From an uncultured Hungatella sp. (GTDB lineage: Bacteria; Bacillota; Clostridia; Lachnospirales; Lachnospiraceae): 64,000 nucleotides of DNA. Where the stretch lies: the NCBI GenBank assembly GCA_910585435.1, contig CAJUEJ010000005.1, positions 101,520 to 165,519 on the forward strand. The letters run 5' to 3'. The translations under genes and the position numbers were made by a program. The stretch's first letter is position 1; each line of letters begins with the position of its first letter. A model generated the notes under the pieces. That model searched no databases. It had not been told where the DNA came from and worked only from the letters and a program-made list of their open reading frames with translations. Shown here piece by piece: positions 18,093 to 25,021 of this stretch.

Positions 18093-18335
18093 TCACAGCC
18101 TTCCCGCTGCTGCTCCTTCTTGCCGGAGTACAACACTGCTAATAATGCCGATACCACCCAGTATAGCGTACCACTTGGACGAGCACATAACGCCCGCTGT
18201 CACCAGACCAGCACCGACAACTAAATTGCACACAGAGGTTACTTTCAGTGTTTTCTTTTTGGGATTTGGGAGCGGGACAGAAATCCCCAGTTTTTCATTC
18301 ATCTTTCCACAAGCACGATTGACTTCTTTTATCAT
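18093..18335 (-). CDS. Small two-helix membrane protein (80 aa)
   Basis: The ATG at 18335 is preceded by TTAGGAGA at a good distance, which sets this apart as its own gene. The protein has a basic N-terminal third (ending NPKKKTLKV) and two hydrophobic segments (about residues 36-50 and 56-70). It does not match a family I know. It is the last gene in the TetR-led group. Confidence 0.5.
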   Translation of the reverse strand: MIKEVNRACGKMNEKLGISVPLPNPKKKTLKVTSVCNLVVGAGLVTAGVMCSSKWYAILGGIGIISSVVLRQEGAAAGRL

Positions 18336-18346
18336 TGTTTTTTCTC

Positions 18347-18704
18347 CTAAAAGGTTAGTTGTATGCCATGATTGGCTATGAGCAATACACCGACACAAAT
18401 GAAAATCCATGGGAGCGTATTTTTCTCTTTCCCTTTTCGTTTGTTCAAGAACAGGAAAAGCACCCCCGCGACCGTAAAGCAGATACCGACAATCAGCGAA
18501 ACAATGGATATGAGTTGCATCGTTTCTGCGCCAGGAACCGGGATAAAATCGGGAATTGGAAACAATAGCGGCGATTACAAACGAGGAAACAAAGGTTGCA
18601 ATCGTGGACTTTTTTATCATTCCAATGTAGAGCGGGAACAGACCCAGCAGAGCAGCCGACAAATCCGCGGTAATTTGCAACCAGTAGCCCAATGAAATGC
18701 CCAT
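18347..18704 (-). pseudogene. Membrane protein gene disrupted by a frameshift
   Basis: The first frame (from ATG 18704) encodes two hydrophobic helices (LQITADLSAALLGLFPLY, TFVSSFVIAAIVSN) and then loses membrane character near 18560. A second frame takes over there, reading IPDFIPVPGAETMQLIS and two more helices (SLIVGICFTVAGVLFLFL, LPWIFICVGVLLIANHG), ending at 18347. The switch fits one indel around 18555-18570. The intact protein would be a four-helix or larger membrane protein, possibly a transporter fragment. Two short separate genes cannot be excluded. Confidence 0.5.
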
Positions 18705-18739
18705 GTAACCACAATGTAGTTCCAGATTTTCGCGGGCGC

Positions 18740-18898
18740 TTAAATGCTGGTAGAAAACAGAGCTTTCAATGATATTCCCGATGAAACCAGTTCCCAGCCC
18801 TCTTGGCCCCAGCGGTTTAATCGGGTAGTCAGCGTGTCCCAGGAATGTAACATGTCCTTACAGTCTATGGCGAAAGTTTTGTACTCAAATGTCTCCAT
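18740..18898 (-). CDS. Short DUF4177-like protein (52 aa), probably truncated
   Basis: The ATG at 18898 follows AAAGGAGATTTC, which overlaps the end of the TetR gene, so the two are co-translated. The start METFEYKTF and the motif WGQEGWELVSS are typical of DUF4177, a small beta-rich family of unknown role. The usual C-terminal strand and Lys/Arg tail are missing, and the frame ends in ALFSTSI. Together with the next gene it suggests decay of this operon. Confidence 0.5.
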   Translation of the reverse strand: METFEYKTFAIDCKDMLHSWDTLTTRLNRWGQEGWELVSSGISLKALFSTSI

Positions 18899-18908
18899 GA
18901 AATCTCCT

Positions 18909-19499
18909 TTACTCAAAGATACTGTTTACAAGAATATCCGCCATACAGTCAAACACAGTGAAATAATCACAAGTAATTGCAAGGTTTTCTTTTGCGTTAA
19001 TGGTCGACAAAAGAGCACCCAAAATCCCATAGGCCTGGGACGGCTCCATTTTCAAAGTGAGATTTGCGGCCTTGACAGCTTGATTGAAAAATTTAAAACT
19101 ATCAAATTTGATTCTTTGAATCGTTTCCTCCGGGAGTTTTGTCACAAAAGATTGAAAATCCGGCGTGTTGACATTATACAAAAATGGTTTGCTGTCATAC
19201 TCCCGAAAAAGCTCTTTCATAGATTGGGCAAAGCCCTCTTTGGTCTGCCTGATCCTGTTGATGTCAAGGACTTTTTCGGTTAATCTCTTTTCTATACTTT
19301 CGATAGTTTCCGAAAATAAATCTTCCTTTGTGGGGTAAAGCGTGTAGAATGTGCCAATGGATATGCCCGCTTTATCACACAGATTTTTGATGCTGGTCTT
19401 TTTGTACCCCTGTGCGATCCAGCACTCCTCGCACAGTTCCCCCAGCCTTTTTCGGATTGCCTTTTTATCGGCGTCTGAAAGAACAGGTTTTGATGGCAT
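18909..19499 (-). CDS. TetR/AcrR-family transcriptional regulator
   Basis: A 196-residue repressor. The N-terminal helix-turn-helix reads TSIKNLCDKAGISIGTFYTLYPTKEDLF (residues about 35-62), and the rest is an all-helical ligand domain. A perfect 14-bp-arm palindrome lies 24 bp upstream of its start and is very likely its own operator. It leads a small minus-strand group with the DUF4177-like and membrane genes. The inducer is unknown. Confidence 0.88.
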   Translation of the reverse strand: MPSKPVLSDADKKAIRKRLGELCEECWIAQGYKKTSIKNLCDKAGISIGTFYTLYPTKEDLFSETIESIEKRLTEKVLDINRIRQTKEGFAQSMKELFREYDSKPFLYNVNTPDFQSFVTKLPEETIQRIKFDSFKFFNQAVKAANLTLKMEPSQAYGILGALLSTINAKENLAITCDYFTVFDCMADILVNSIFE

Positions 19500-19523
19500 A
19501 TGCTTTTTCTTTCTCCTTACGAT

Positions 19524-19562
19524 TTTATTTGCGAATATTTGTTATTTATATTCGCAAATAAA
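19524..19562. promoter_or_regulatory. Palindromic operator of the TetR regulator
   Basis: TATTTGCGAATA (19526-19537) and TATTCGCAAATA (19549-19560) are exact reverse complements; two flanking T/A pairs extend each arm to 14 bp. The 11-bp centre gives the two-fold spacing expected for a TetR-type dimer. It sits between the TetR start and the plus-strand start at 19600. Confidence 0.75.
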
Positions 19563-19599
19563 CAATAGCATTTTGGGGTACGGATGTCAAGGAGAGAAT

Positions 19600-19863
19600 A
19601 TGAATACTAAAAAACGACTTCCGTTTTTGACGCCATTCAACAACAGGAAATTCAAAAAATCCACAGCAAAATCTTACATATCGAACTCTTATCAGGGAAA
19701 CTTAAATTCCCACAGACACAGAATTTTTTACACCCTCATAATTGGGGCTATACTGCCTAATCTGAAATTGCTTCCCTCTAACGGTAAACATTTGTGGCTG
19801 CAGCTTTGTTTGTGTTGTTCTCCTACGAAATCCTGTTACCTGTACCATGTTACCTACCCGTAG
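19600..19863 (+). pseudogene. Possible truncated gene divergent from tetR
   Basis: The ATG at 19600 has AAGGAGAG just upstream and lies on the other side of the TetR operator, where the regulated gene is normally found. The first residues (MNTKKRLPFLTPFNNRKF) look like a genuine start. The remainder has unlikely composition, with many Cys/Leu/Ser and no family match. The most likely reading is the 5' stub of a lost target gene, often a transporter. Confidence 0.3.
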
Positions 19864-19935
19864 CCTACTCACAAAATTTTCCCACATCCCAGGACTTTCC
19901 ACAGCCAATTTTCTTTTTCTCTTCTGGGCATGAAA

Positions 19936-19975
19936 AAAGTACCGCAACCCCTGAGATTACGGTACTTTCAAGCCT
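19936..19975 (-). terminator. Terminator just outside attL, probably native to the GGGtGRT gene
   Basis: The arms AAAGTACCG and CGGTACTTT surround a 15-nt loop. On the minus strand they are followed by TTTTTTC. Before integration this would have stood right after the GGGtGRT stop codon. Confidence 0.75.
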
Positions 19976-20002
19976 TTTGGCATTTTCAATTCACAAGATA
20001 TG

Positions 20003-20047
20003 TTTAGAACTTCCCAGCCTGCGCTGCTTCCTCAACAGAGACAGCCA
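20003..20047. repeat. attL, 45-bp core
   Basis: The core starts TTTAGAACTTCCC and ends ACAGAGACAGCCA, and is identical to 41084-41128. It duplicates the last 14 codons or so of the GGGtGRT gene plus its stop codon. Confidence 0.92.
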
Positions 20048-20079
20048 GTATTGATTTTATACGGATTTAGCAGAACTTT

Positions 20080-20100
20080 GTGTGCTACTTGCGTGTTACC
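20080..20100. promoter_or_regulatory. Integrase arm-type sites near attL
   Basis: GTGTGCTAC at 20080-20088 and a related GCGTGTTACC at 20091-20100. The same motif occurs four times inside attR. Confidence 0.55.
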
Positions 20101-20140
20101 GCTACGTCTTTTTAACCATTTTCAACCGCTCAACTTATGG

Positions 20141-21061
20141 TTATTTTCCTATCCAATCTCTGACAAATGCTTTTTTTAAAGACTGTTGATATTCCTCTTC
20201 TATCTCCGCTTTACGCATTGCTATATGCTCAACTACAGATGTATAATCATGTCGCCTAAACTGATTTACCCCTGTTCTATAGGCACCGGACTCCAATACT
20301 TCCAGTTTTTCCCTGATCTCTCTGCCTGCCCTGCCGATCCGCAGCTTACGCAGCCCTGCCCCTTTCTGTGCCCAGACTGCCTGAAAGCCTCTGCCTGATT
20401 CCCTAGCTATTTCAGCAATTGTCTTTCCTTCATAAAAGTGCTGTTTGATTATGTCCTGCTGCCCGTTACTTGTATAACGCTCTACAATTCCCCATAATTC
20501 CTTTTTCTGATATTCCTCATATGTTTTATCTATTGCAGCGTTTTCAAGATTAAAATCGCTTTTTATTGTGTCAGAAAGGCATAAATCCTCTATGTCCTGT
20601 ATTGGCGCATCAATGCTCTGAATATCTGCCGCATAAAGCCGGATTCTCTGTATTTCATCAACGGTAATCCCCATAAAATCTGCCATGTCTTTATCTGTTG
20701 GAGTTCTGCCATAAATCTGCTGATATTCCTGAACGCTTTTCTTGTAACGGTTTATTCTCTGTATGTAATTATTAGATATCCTCATAACAGAGCCACAATT
20801 CTGAATATACCGCTGCACCTGCTGCTTTATCCAATACCCGGCATAAGTCATAAATAAAACATTTTCAGAAGTTTCATAATGCTTAATCGCTTCTAACAAT
20901 CCGAAAAATGCCTCCTGCAGTAAATCTTCCTCAGGCTCATGGCTTGTATATGGTTTTATGAACTTTTTTATCAAAGGCAGATTGTCCATGTATAAGCGTT
21001 CCATATTAGCCGTTACAGAAACACCGTTCCTGATTTCTTCAACAATTTGTTCATTTGTCAT
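20141..21061 (-). CDS. Phage/mobile-element sigma-70-family factor
   Basis: A 306-residue protein with sigma region 2 (DLLQEAFFGLLEAIKHYETS and FMTYAGYWIKQQVQRYIQ), a region 3-like segment (GRTPTDKDMADFMGITVDEIQ) and region 4 with a helix-turn-helix (KTIAEIARESGRGFQAVWAQ). It has about 60 extra C-terminal residues. Such factors are common in Lachnospiraceae prophages and probably direct RNA polymerase to late or excision genes of the element. It is the last gene before attL, so its promoter targets inside the element are the open question. Confidence 0.8.
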   Translation of the reverse strand: MTNEQIVEEIRNGVSVTANMERLYMDNLPLIKKFIKPYTSHEPEEDLLQEAFFGLLEAIKHYETSENVLFMTYAGYWIKQQVQRYIQNCGSVMRISNNYIQRINRYKKSVQEYQQIYGRTPTDKDMADFMGITVDEIQRIRLYAADIQSIDAPIQDIEDLCLSDTIKSDFNLENAAIDKTYEEYQKKELWGIVERYTSNGQQDIIKQHFYEGKTIAEIARESGRGFQAVWAQKGAGLRKLRIGRAGREIREKLEVLESGAYRTGVNQFRRHDYTSVVEHIAMRKAEIEEEYQQSLKKAFVRDWIGK

Positions 21062-21230
21062 TGAAATATACCCACCCTTTCACTATAATATTAGGTAGGT
21101 ATCTGATAAGGGGAAATCTTTGTTTTCAGCAGCAGGATTTCCCTTTTTCATATTATAGCAGAAAAAGGCAGAATATGAAAGCCATACACTGCCTTACGGT
21201 TAATTCTTCTGCTTTATCTTTTATGTGCCT
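21062..21230. other. Intergenic region with a plus-facing hairpin
   Basis: The arms AAGGGGAAATC (about 21108-21118) and GATTTCCCTTTTT (about 21137-21149) form a hairpin with its T-run on the plus strand, against the direction of the surrounding genes. It could stop antisense transcripts entering from the attL side. Confidence 0.4.
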
Positions 21231-21389
21231 TCAGCAATTATTTAAAGCTTGTTTACAGGACTCTAAGGCCTGTCTGTGTATATTTTTACTAACCTCGTCT
21301 GTATCCTGGCTTAAAAGGCATTCCAGGGCCTTTATCTGCTTCTCTAATTTCTTCCTGTCCCTTGGTACCTGTACATTTAACATTTTCAT
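21231..21389 (-). CDS. Small element protein (52 aa)
   Basis: The ATG at 21389 overlaps the stop of the 33-aa gene (ATGA), and GGAGGG just upstream also serves an in-frame ATG at 21383. The protein is charged and helical (opening MLNVQVPRDRKKLEKQIKAL). No family recognised. Overlapping start and stop plus the clear site make a real gene likely. Confidence 0.5.
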   Translation of the reverse strand: MKMLNVQVPRDRKKLEKQIKALECLLSQDTDEVSKNIHRQALESCKQALNNC

Positions 21390-21487
21390 CCCTCCAGCCA
21401 TGCTTTAAGAAATGCGTAAACCTTTATCAAAAGTGCCTTGTCTTCTATTCTCTGAATCATTTCAATTATTGCTTTCTGGTAATCCAT
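21386..21487 (-). CDS. Very small element protein (33 aa)
   Basis: It reads MDYQKAIIEMIQRIED, then a hydrophobic helix KVYAFLKAWLEG. It overlaps the end of the HTH gene and the start of the 52-aa gene. Short proteins of this type (MxYxKxIIEMixxixd) recur next to HTH genes in Lachnospiraceae prophages. The role is unknown. Confidence 0.5.
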   Translation of the reverse strand: MDYQKAIIEMIQRIEDKALLIKVYAFLKAWLEG

Positions 21488-21720
21488 TGTTTCTGCCTCT
21501 TCTCTTCTCCAATCAAGACCGAAATTGGCATCTCAATCCCATGGGAAATCTTAACTAAAGTATCAAAATTAACACCGCCCCTATTACGATAAATAACATG
21601 CTCTAAAGACTTAACCGAGAGATTACATTTCTTAGAAAGAGAAATCATTGTGCATTCCGTTTCGACAAGATATCTGTATAGATTGTCACTAATATTATTC
21701 AGATAATAGTCAAGACTCAT
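21466..21720 (-). CDS. XRE-like helix-turn-helix protein (84 aa)
   Basis: A small DNA-binding protein with TMISLSKKCNLSVKSLEHVIYRN followed by VNFDTLVKISHGIEMPISVLI, the standard five-helix XRE pattern. The start overlaps the stop of the 99-aa membrane protein by four bases (ATGA). It probably regulates the left block of the element. Confidence 0.75.
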   Translation of the reverse strand: MSLDYYLNNISDNLYRYLVETECTMISLSKKCNLSVKSLEHVIYRNRGGVNFDTLVKISHGIEMPISVLIGEEKRQKQWITRKQ

Positions 21721-22016
21721 TCCGTATCCTCCTGTCCGTTAATTACGTCTCCTCCAATATCAGAATTAAAATAGTTGTATCCTTCCCCTTCCTGGGCCAC
21801 AAAATCATACTGTGACAGATATTCAATCCAGCGCTGGTTATTCCGTTCGTTTGCCTGGGAATAGCGATAATTTGTCACTGAAAGACATAGTATCGCAAAG
21901 CCGGCAAAAATCAGTATGTACCTGATAACCTTCATGAAGCGTTCACACTGCATTCCAAGGCTGCCGATCATATCCGTAGCTAAAAATTGTTCTTGTATCT
22001 TGTTTTCATTGTTCAT
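21717..22016 (-). CDS. Single-pass membrane protein (99 aa)
   Basis: One hydrophobic helix at about residues 32-48 (YILIFAGFAILCLSVT) separates a short N-terminal part from a polar, acidic C-terminus. AAAGGGAAA precedes the ATG. No family recognised. It is translationally coupled to the HTH gene. Confidence 0.5.
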   Translation of the reverse strand: MNNENKIQEQFLATDMIGSLGMQCERFMKVIRYILIFAGFAILCLSVTNYRYSQANERNNQRWIEYLSQYDFVAQEGEGYNYFNSDIGGDVINGQEDTE

Positions 22017-22035
22017 ATTTATTTCCCTTTCGTTT

Positions 22036-22326
22036 TCATAATTGAAATAATTCTAGCCTATCCAGAATCAGTAGGCAATCTGCCAAACCGGCCAAATAAG
22101 TCAGATTAACCTGGGCAATTTCCACTTCATCCAAAGAATCCAATAAGGCCTCTATGATTTCCTTATCTTCCGGCTTCAGTCCCATTTCCTCATATTTGTC
22201 TCTTAGCTCCACAGCCTTGCCCATAGCCTGTTCATAATCAGAATCATACTTTCTGACCTCAATCAGCGAAAGCTCCCTCCGCTTACTTGCCAAGGCCTTC
22301 AGGGTCTTAAGTATATCTTTTATCAT
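22036..22326 (-). CDS. Hypothetical helical protein (96 aa)
   Basis: A fully helical, highly charged protein with a strong AGAGGAG site before the ATG. The C-terminal part (EIAQVNLTYLAGLADCLLILD) is more hydrophobic and could mediate oligomerisation. No match known to me. Confidence 0.5.
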   Translation of the reverse strand: MIKDILKTLKALASKRRELSLIEVRKYDSDYEQAMGKAVELRDKYEEMGLKPEDKEIIEALLDSLDEVEIAQVNLTYLAGLADCLLILDRLELFQL

Positions 22327-22343
22327 CTGTCACACTCCTCTTT

Positions 22344-22532
22344 TTACAAGGGGGCCAAGGATATATTATAATTCCCATCTAGCCCCAGTTGGGTTGATAG
22401 TGTCTCTTGCCTTTTAGAAGTGCTGACTTCTGCAAGGGCCTTTTTCATTTCCTCCAATTCGTTAACAACATCATCATAACTTTTTAGCATCAGCTCATAT
22501 TGCTCAATCGGAATACATATCATCTTCTGCAT
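22344..22532 (-). CDS. Hypothetical coiled-coil protein (62 aa)
   Basis: It opens with MICIPIEQYELMLKSYDDV and a short coiled coil, resembling small phage proteins that follow replication genes. AAAGGGG precedes the ATG. Function unknown. Confidence 0.45.
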   Translation of the reverse strand: MQKMICIPIEQYELMLKSYDDVVNELEEMKKALAEVSTSKRQETLSTQLGLDGNYNISLAPL

Positions 22533-22535
22533 GGT

Positions 22536-22790
22536 TTATTTCCCCTTTCCTGCGTATGTTTTTAAAATTTCGTTGAGACACTTTATAGTGCTACTTATTG
22601 TCTCCTTATCAGGCTCCTTGTCCAGCTCCCTAACCAATTTAACAAGCCCTAGTTTAATCTCATAGTTCCAGCGTTTGCGGATATCAGATAACTTGGCAAA
22701 TCCCATTATCGGATTTCCCTTGTCATCACAAGCACAATACCTTGCCGGTCCCGTCCCTCTCCTGATGCGGATTATGGTTGTTTCCTTCAT
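22536..22790 (-). CDS. Hypothetical element protein (84 aa)
   Basis: ATG 22790 has AGGAGG 10 nt upstream; an in-frame ATG at 22811 overlaps the stop of the preceding gene (ATGA), so either may be used. The sequence (RRGTGPARYCACDDKGNPIMGFAK) suggests a small beta domain followed by helices. No family recognised. Confidence 0.45.
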   Translation of the reverse strand: MKETTIIRIRRGTGPARYCACDDKGNPIMGFAKLSDIRKRWNYEIKLGLVKLVRELDKEPDKETISSTIKCLNEILKTYAGKGK

Positions 22791-22807
22791 CCCCTCTATG
22801 CCTCCTC

Positions 22808-23374
22808 TCATAATGTGGCCGATTGATTCAGCCTTTCCCGTACTTTCCCCAGCGCCAACGCATCATAGTCTACTCTATCTCCTTCTCTCTCTTCGACTGT
22901 CCTAGGGGAGAGAAATTTATTTTTATTTTTGTTTTTCTTTTTATCTTTTATTATGTCTACGGTTTGTACTACGGGATATACTACGGGATTCCTTACGCTA
23001 TTGGTAACGGTTTGTACTTTCATTTTGTAAGTATTTTCTTCTTCTGCTCCGTTTTGCGCATACAAATTGTAAGCATATTTTGTAGTATTTCTTTCAAATG
23101 AGATAATGCGGTATCTTCCGGGAAATCCCTTCTTCCCCTTCTGATACTCAATCAACCCTGCATTCACAAGCCGTTCCCTGTTCTCTGTCAGGGATGCTTC
23201 TCTTGCTATCTGCAGAGACACCATCAATCGGCGGTTCTCTACTTGTGTCCATTCAGGCCACCCGGCCCGGCTGCTCAAATACAATAGCTTGTACCAGAGA
23301 AGCTGGGCCAGTGTGGGCAACTGATGGGTTTCGAGCCACCGTTCAAATCCGTTTATCTCGCTGATGTAGTTCAA
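22808..23374 (-). CDS. Winged-helix replication-initiation-like protein
   Basis: A 188-residue protein whose N-terminal half (ERWLETHQLPTLAQLLWYKLLYL, then SLQIAREASLTENRERLVNAGLIEYQKG) looks like the winged-helix domain of phage replisome-organiser or DnaD-like proteins. The middle is lysine-rich (KDKKKNKNKNK). The start appears to be TTG 23374 after AGGTGAG. It follows the Xis-like gene directly. Confidence 0.55.
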   Translation of the reverse strand: MNYISEINGFERWLETHQLPTLAQLLWYKLLYLSSRAGWPEWTQVENRRLMVSLQIAREASLTENRERLVNAGLIEYQKGKKGFPGRYRIISFERNTTKYAYNLYAQNGAEEENTYKMKVQTVTNSVRNPVVYPVVQTVDIIKDKKKNKNKNKFLSPRTVEEREGDRVDYDALALGKVRERLNQSATL

Positions 23375-23381
23375 TCAATAC

Positions 23382-23585
23382 TCACCTGCCCTCCCACAAA
23401 AATCCGGTAGCCTCATAGAAAGACTTAGGCGAAATCAGGTAGCTGTACCTTCTACTCCCTGGCATTTTAAATGCAACTCCCCAGGTTACGATACCTAACT
23501 GCAACATTACCCGGACACTTTGAGGGTCCATCTTTAAGGCCTCTGCTGCTACTTGTATAGGCATATTTGCGCTTTTGAATTCCAT
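23382..23585 (-). CDS. Excisionase/AlpA-like DNA-binding protein (67 aa), copy 2
   Basis: The core PIQVAAEALKMDPQSVRVML and the end SRRYSYLISPKSFYEATG match the protein at 38000-38221 closely. The fold expected is a MerR/Xis-type winged helix. AAAGGGTG precedes the ATG. Having two paralogues in one element suggests a composite origin. Confidence 0.6.
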   Translation of the reverse strand: MEFKSANMPIQVAAEALKMDPQSVRVMLQLGIVTWGVAFKMPGSRRYSYLISPKSFYEATGFLWEGR

Positions 23586-23678
23586 TAAGTTTCACCCTTT
23601 CGATATATGTTTTTCAATGTTCAGTTTGTTTTCTCTAAATAAAAATACCTCCATTCGACAATTTTTAGGGTTGCCAAA

Positions 23679-23775
23679 CAAAGGTACGCAGTGTACAATA
23701 TTTACGTACCGCTTTTTGGCGTGTGCTGGATAAGAGTAACTGTCACTTGTCGAGGGCGTCAGTTGCTCTTATTTT
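23679..23775. terminator. Two tandem hairpins after the RHH gene
   Basis: The first (about 23684-23711) pairs GGTACG with CGTACC, with T-rich sequence on both strands. The second (23730-23772) pairs ATAAGAGTAACTG with CAGTTGCTCTTAT and has TTTTT on the plus side. They overlap the stop of the RHH gene. Terminators are likely; a small RNA cannot be excluded. Confidence 0.5.
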
Positions 23776-23948
23776 TCCTTATCAATTTCGCCTTTTACCA
23801 ATTTTATACCTTTATTTATCACATCCGTCTTACTCATTTTAAGAATTTTTGCACATTCTTCCATCACTTCTAATTCATCAGGAGTAAGACGGATTTCTAA
23901 ACGTTCGGTTTTTTTATTGGTAGTTGGCCTTCCTGTTTTTGGGCTCAT
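23769..23948 (-). CDS. Ribbon-helix-helix (CopG-like) protein
   Basis: A protein of about 59 residues starting MSPKTGRPTTNKKTERLE, then IRLTPDELEVMEECAKILKM, an RHH DNA-binding fold. ATG 23948 is chosen because longer starts would place an odd leader before the typical K-x-G-R-P-T opening. It may be an antitoxin without a toxin, or a local repressor. Confidence 0.65.
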   Translation of the reverse strand: MSPKTGRPTTNKKTERLEIRLTPDELEVMEECAKILKMSKTDVINKGIKLVKGEIDKEK

Positions 23949-24024
23949 TCCATCACCCCACTTTCGCCCGTACATAATATTAACATTTGCCCGTGCAAAA
24001 GTCAACCCCTATTTTCAAAAAATT

Positions 24025-24064
24025 AAAAAGCCCTTTCTCCATATGTGGGGAAAAGACCTTTTTT
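24025..24064. terminator. Terminator of the brnTA operon
   Basis: A long imperfect stem (AAAAAG...CTTTTTT outer, TTTCTCC/GGGGAAA inner) with A/T tracts on both sides, suitable for both directions. It lies just after the brnA stop. Confidence 0.65.
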
Positions 24065-24075
24065 ACCTACAATCT

Positions 24076-24291
24076 CTATTTCCAAGACATCTGCAACTGT
24101 TTCCTATGCCTTGCACAGTCCGACAAGTACAAATTAATTAATGTCTGATATGGTATGCCGGATTCCTCGCTCTGTTCCTTGAAGAAATCCACCGTATCAC
24201 TGTCAATGTTTATTGTTATCTGCCTTTTCAGTCTCTTAGAATAAGGATTCTTCCTGGGATTCAAACTTTCAATGTCATATTCCTCTCTCAT
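24076..24291 (-). CDS. brnA: BrnA-family antitoxin
   Basis: A 71-residue RHH antitoxin: NPYSKRLKRQITINIDSDTVDFFKEQ, then ESGIPYQTLINLYLSDCA. ATG 24291 has a perfect AGGAGG 8 nt upstream, and the gene overlaps the 3' end of brnT by 17 nt, the usual arrangement. BrnA binds BrnT and represses the operon. The palindromes at the promoter are the expected binding sites. Confidence 0.88.
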   Translation of the reverse strand: MREEYDIESLNPRKNPYSKRLKRQITINIDSDTVDFFKEQSEESGIPYQTLINLYLSDCARHRKQLQMSWK

Positions 24292-24592
24292 TGATTCCAC
24301 CTCCTGCATATCTGTTATACGTCCTTGTTTCGCTTTTCGTTGCCTTCCTTGCTGAAATGATTCTGATAATATTATCATCGTCACGGTAGCAATGACTCAC
24401 AATGCATAGATTTTCATACTTGGTAATGCCAATTATTAGGAACCTCTCTTCCTCCATAGAGTGCTCCGGGTCATCAAATATAATTGCATCATCATCATAA
24501 AATACCGTTTCCGCCTCTTCAAAATCAATCCCGTGTTTGGCCTTATTGATTCGATTTTTATGTTCGTCCCATTCGAAGTTTATATATTTCAT
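24275..24592 (-). CDS. brnT: BrnT-family ribonuclease toxin
   Basis: A 105-residue toxin of the RelE-like fold with the family pattern FEWDEHKNRINKAKHGIDFEEA, then RFLIIGITKYENLCIVSHCYRDD and IRIISARKATKSE. It cleaves RNA when free of BrnA. The start codon lies only 7 nt below a perfect -10 box and has no ribosome binding site, so the mRNA should be leaderless. It probably stabilises the element. Confidence 0.9.
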   Translation of the reverse strand: MKYINFEWDEHKNRINKAKHGIDFEEAETVFYDDDAIIFDDPEHSMEEERFLIIGITKYENLCIVSHCYRDDDNIIRIISARKATKSETRTYNRYAGGGINERGI

Positions 24593-24598
24593 AATTAA

Positions 24599-24627
24599 AT
24601 TATAATTATTTTATAATTATTTGTCAA
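24599..24627 (-). promoter_or_regulatory. Perfect-consensus brnTA promoter with palindromic sites
   Basis: TTGACA (24622-24627), exactly 17 nt, TATAAT (24599-24604) on the minus strand. Two ATAATTAT palindromes (24602-24609 and 24613-24620), 11 bp apart, cover the spacer and -10 box. They suit autoregulation by BrnA. Confidence 0.8.
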
Positions 24628-24649
24628 CGGTTAAATAGCAGAATTAAAA

Positions 24650-24685
24650 AATCCCCAGACTGTACGCTACTACGGCCTGGGGATT
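24650..24685 (-). terminator. Intrinsic terminator upstream of brnT
   Basis: AATCCCCAG (24650-24658) pairs with CTGGGGATT (24677-24685); the minus strand continues into TTTTTAATTC. It shields brnTA from upstream transcription. Confidence 0.75.
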
Positions 24686-24807
24686 CGTTCTTTGTTTACA
24701 TGAAACTGTCATATCTTTTTGCCTACTAGCATTATTGCATATGCACGCCAAAAATTCAATATACAAAATTCAACCATAATTTTCAAAATATCCGTTACAA
24801 AAAACGC

Positions 24808-24836
24808 TTGAACCTTATCGCTAGATATGCTATATT
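24808..24836 (+). promoter_or_regulatory. Promoter of the putative antitoxin RNA
   Basis: TTGAAC (24808-24813), a 17-nt spacer and TATATT (24831-24836) on the plus strand. The RNA would start near 24843. Confidence 0.6.
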
Positions 24837-24842
24837 AGACAT

Positions 24843-24935
24843 AGGAAAACAACCGCCCACAAAGTGGTTAGCCTCCGCTATAGACTATAAGCCTACCTGC
24901 ATCCGCCAAGATTACAAGGTAGGCTTGTTTATTTT
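24843..24935 (+). ncRNA. Putative type I antitoxin RNA
   Basis: A predicted RNA of roughly 90 nt running toward the toxin gene. It starts under the promoter at 24808-24836 and ends at a hairpin (AAGCCTACCT at 24889-24898 with AGGTAGGCTT at 24917-24926) followed by GTTTATTTT. It overlaps the 3' end of the toxin mRNA in antisense. The arrangement resembles the convergent RNAs of Fst- and TxpA-type systems. Inferred from sequence only. Confidence 0.6.
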
Positions 24936-25021
24936 CGCTTGTTGTTCCTATCTATGTAGGCAAGCAGTGTGATTAAAAATGTTGCAAACAGGATCATATC
25001 CTCAAATGTGAACATCTCCAT
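24929..25021 (-). CDS. Type I holin-like peptide toxin (30 aa)
   Basis: MEMFTFEDMILFATFLITLL followed by AYIDRNNKRK: one membrane helix with a basic C-terminal tail, the pattern of the putative holin-like toxin family. ATG 25021 has GGGAGGTGG close upstream. The stop codon abuts the shared terminator. The mRNA has its own promoter and a structured leader of about 65 nt that could mask the start. Overproduction should depolarise the membrane. Confidence 0.75.
   Translation of the reverse strand: MEMFTFEDMILFATFLITLLAYIDRNNKRK

Noticed and set aside
19702..19947. Minus-strand open frame of 81 codons left of attL
   Set aside because: Its start lies inside the terminator hairpin at 19936-19975, there is no ribosome binding site, and the composition is unusual.
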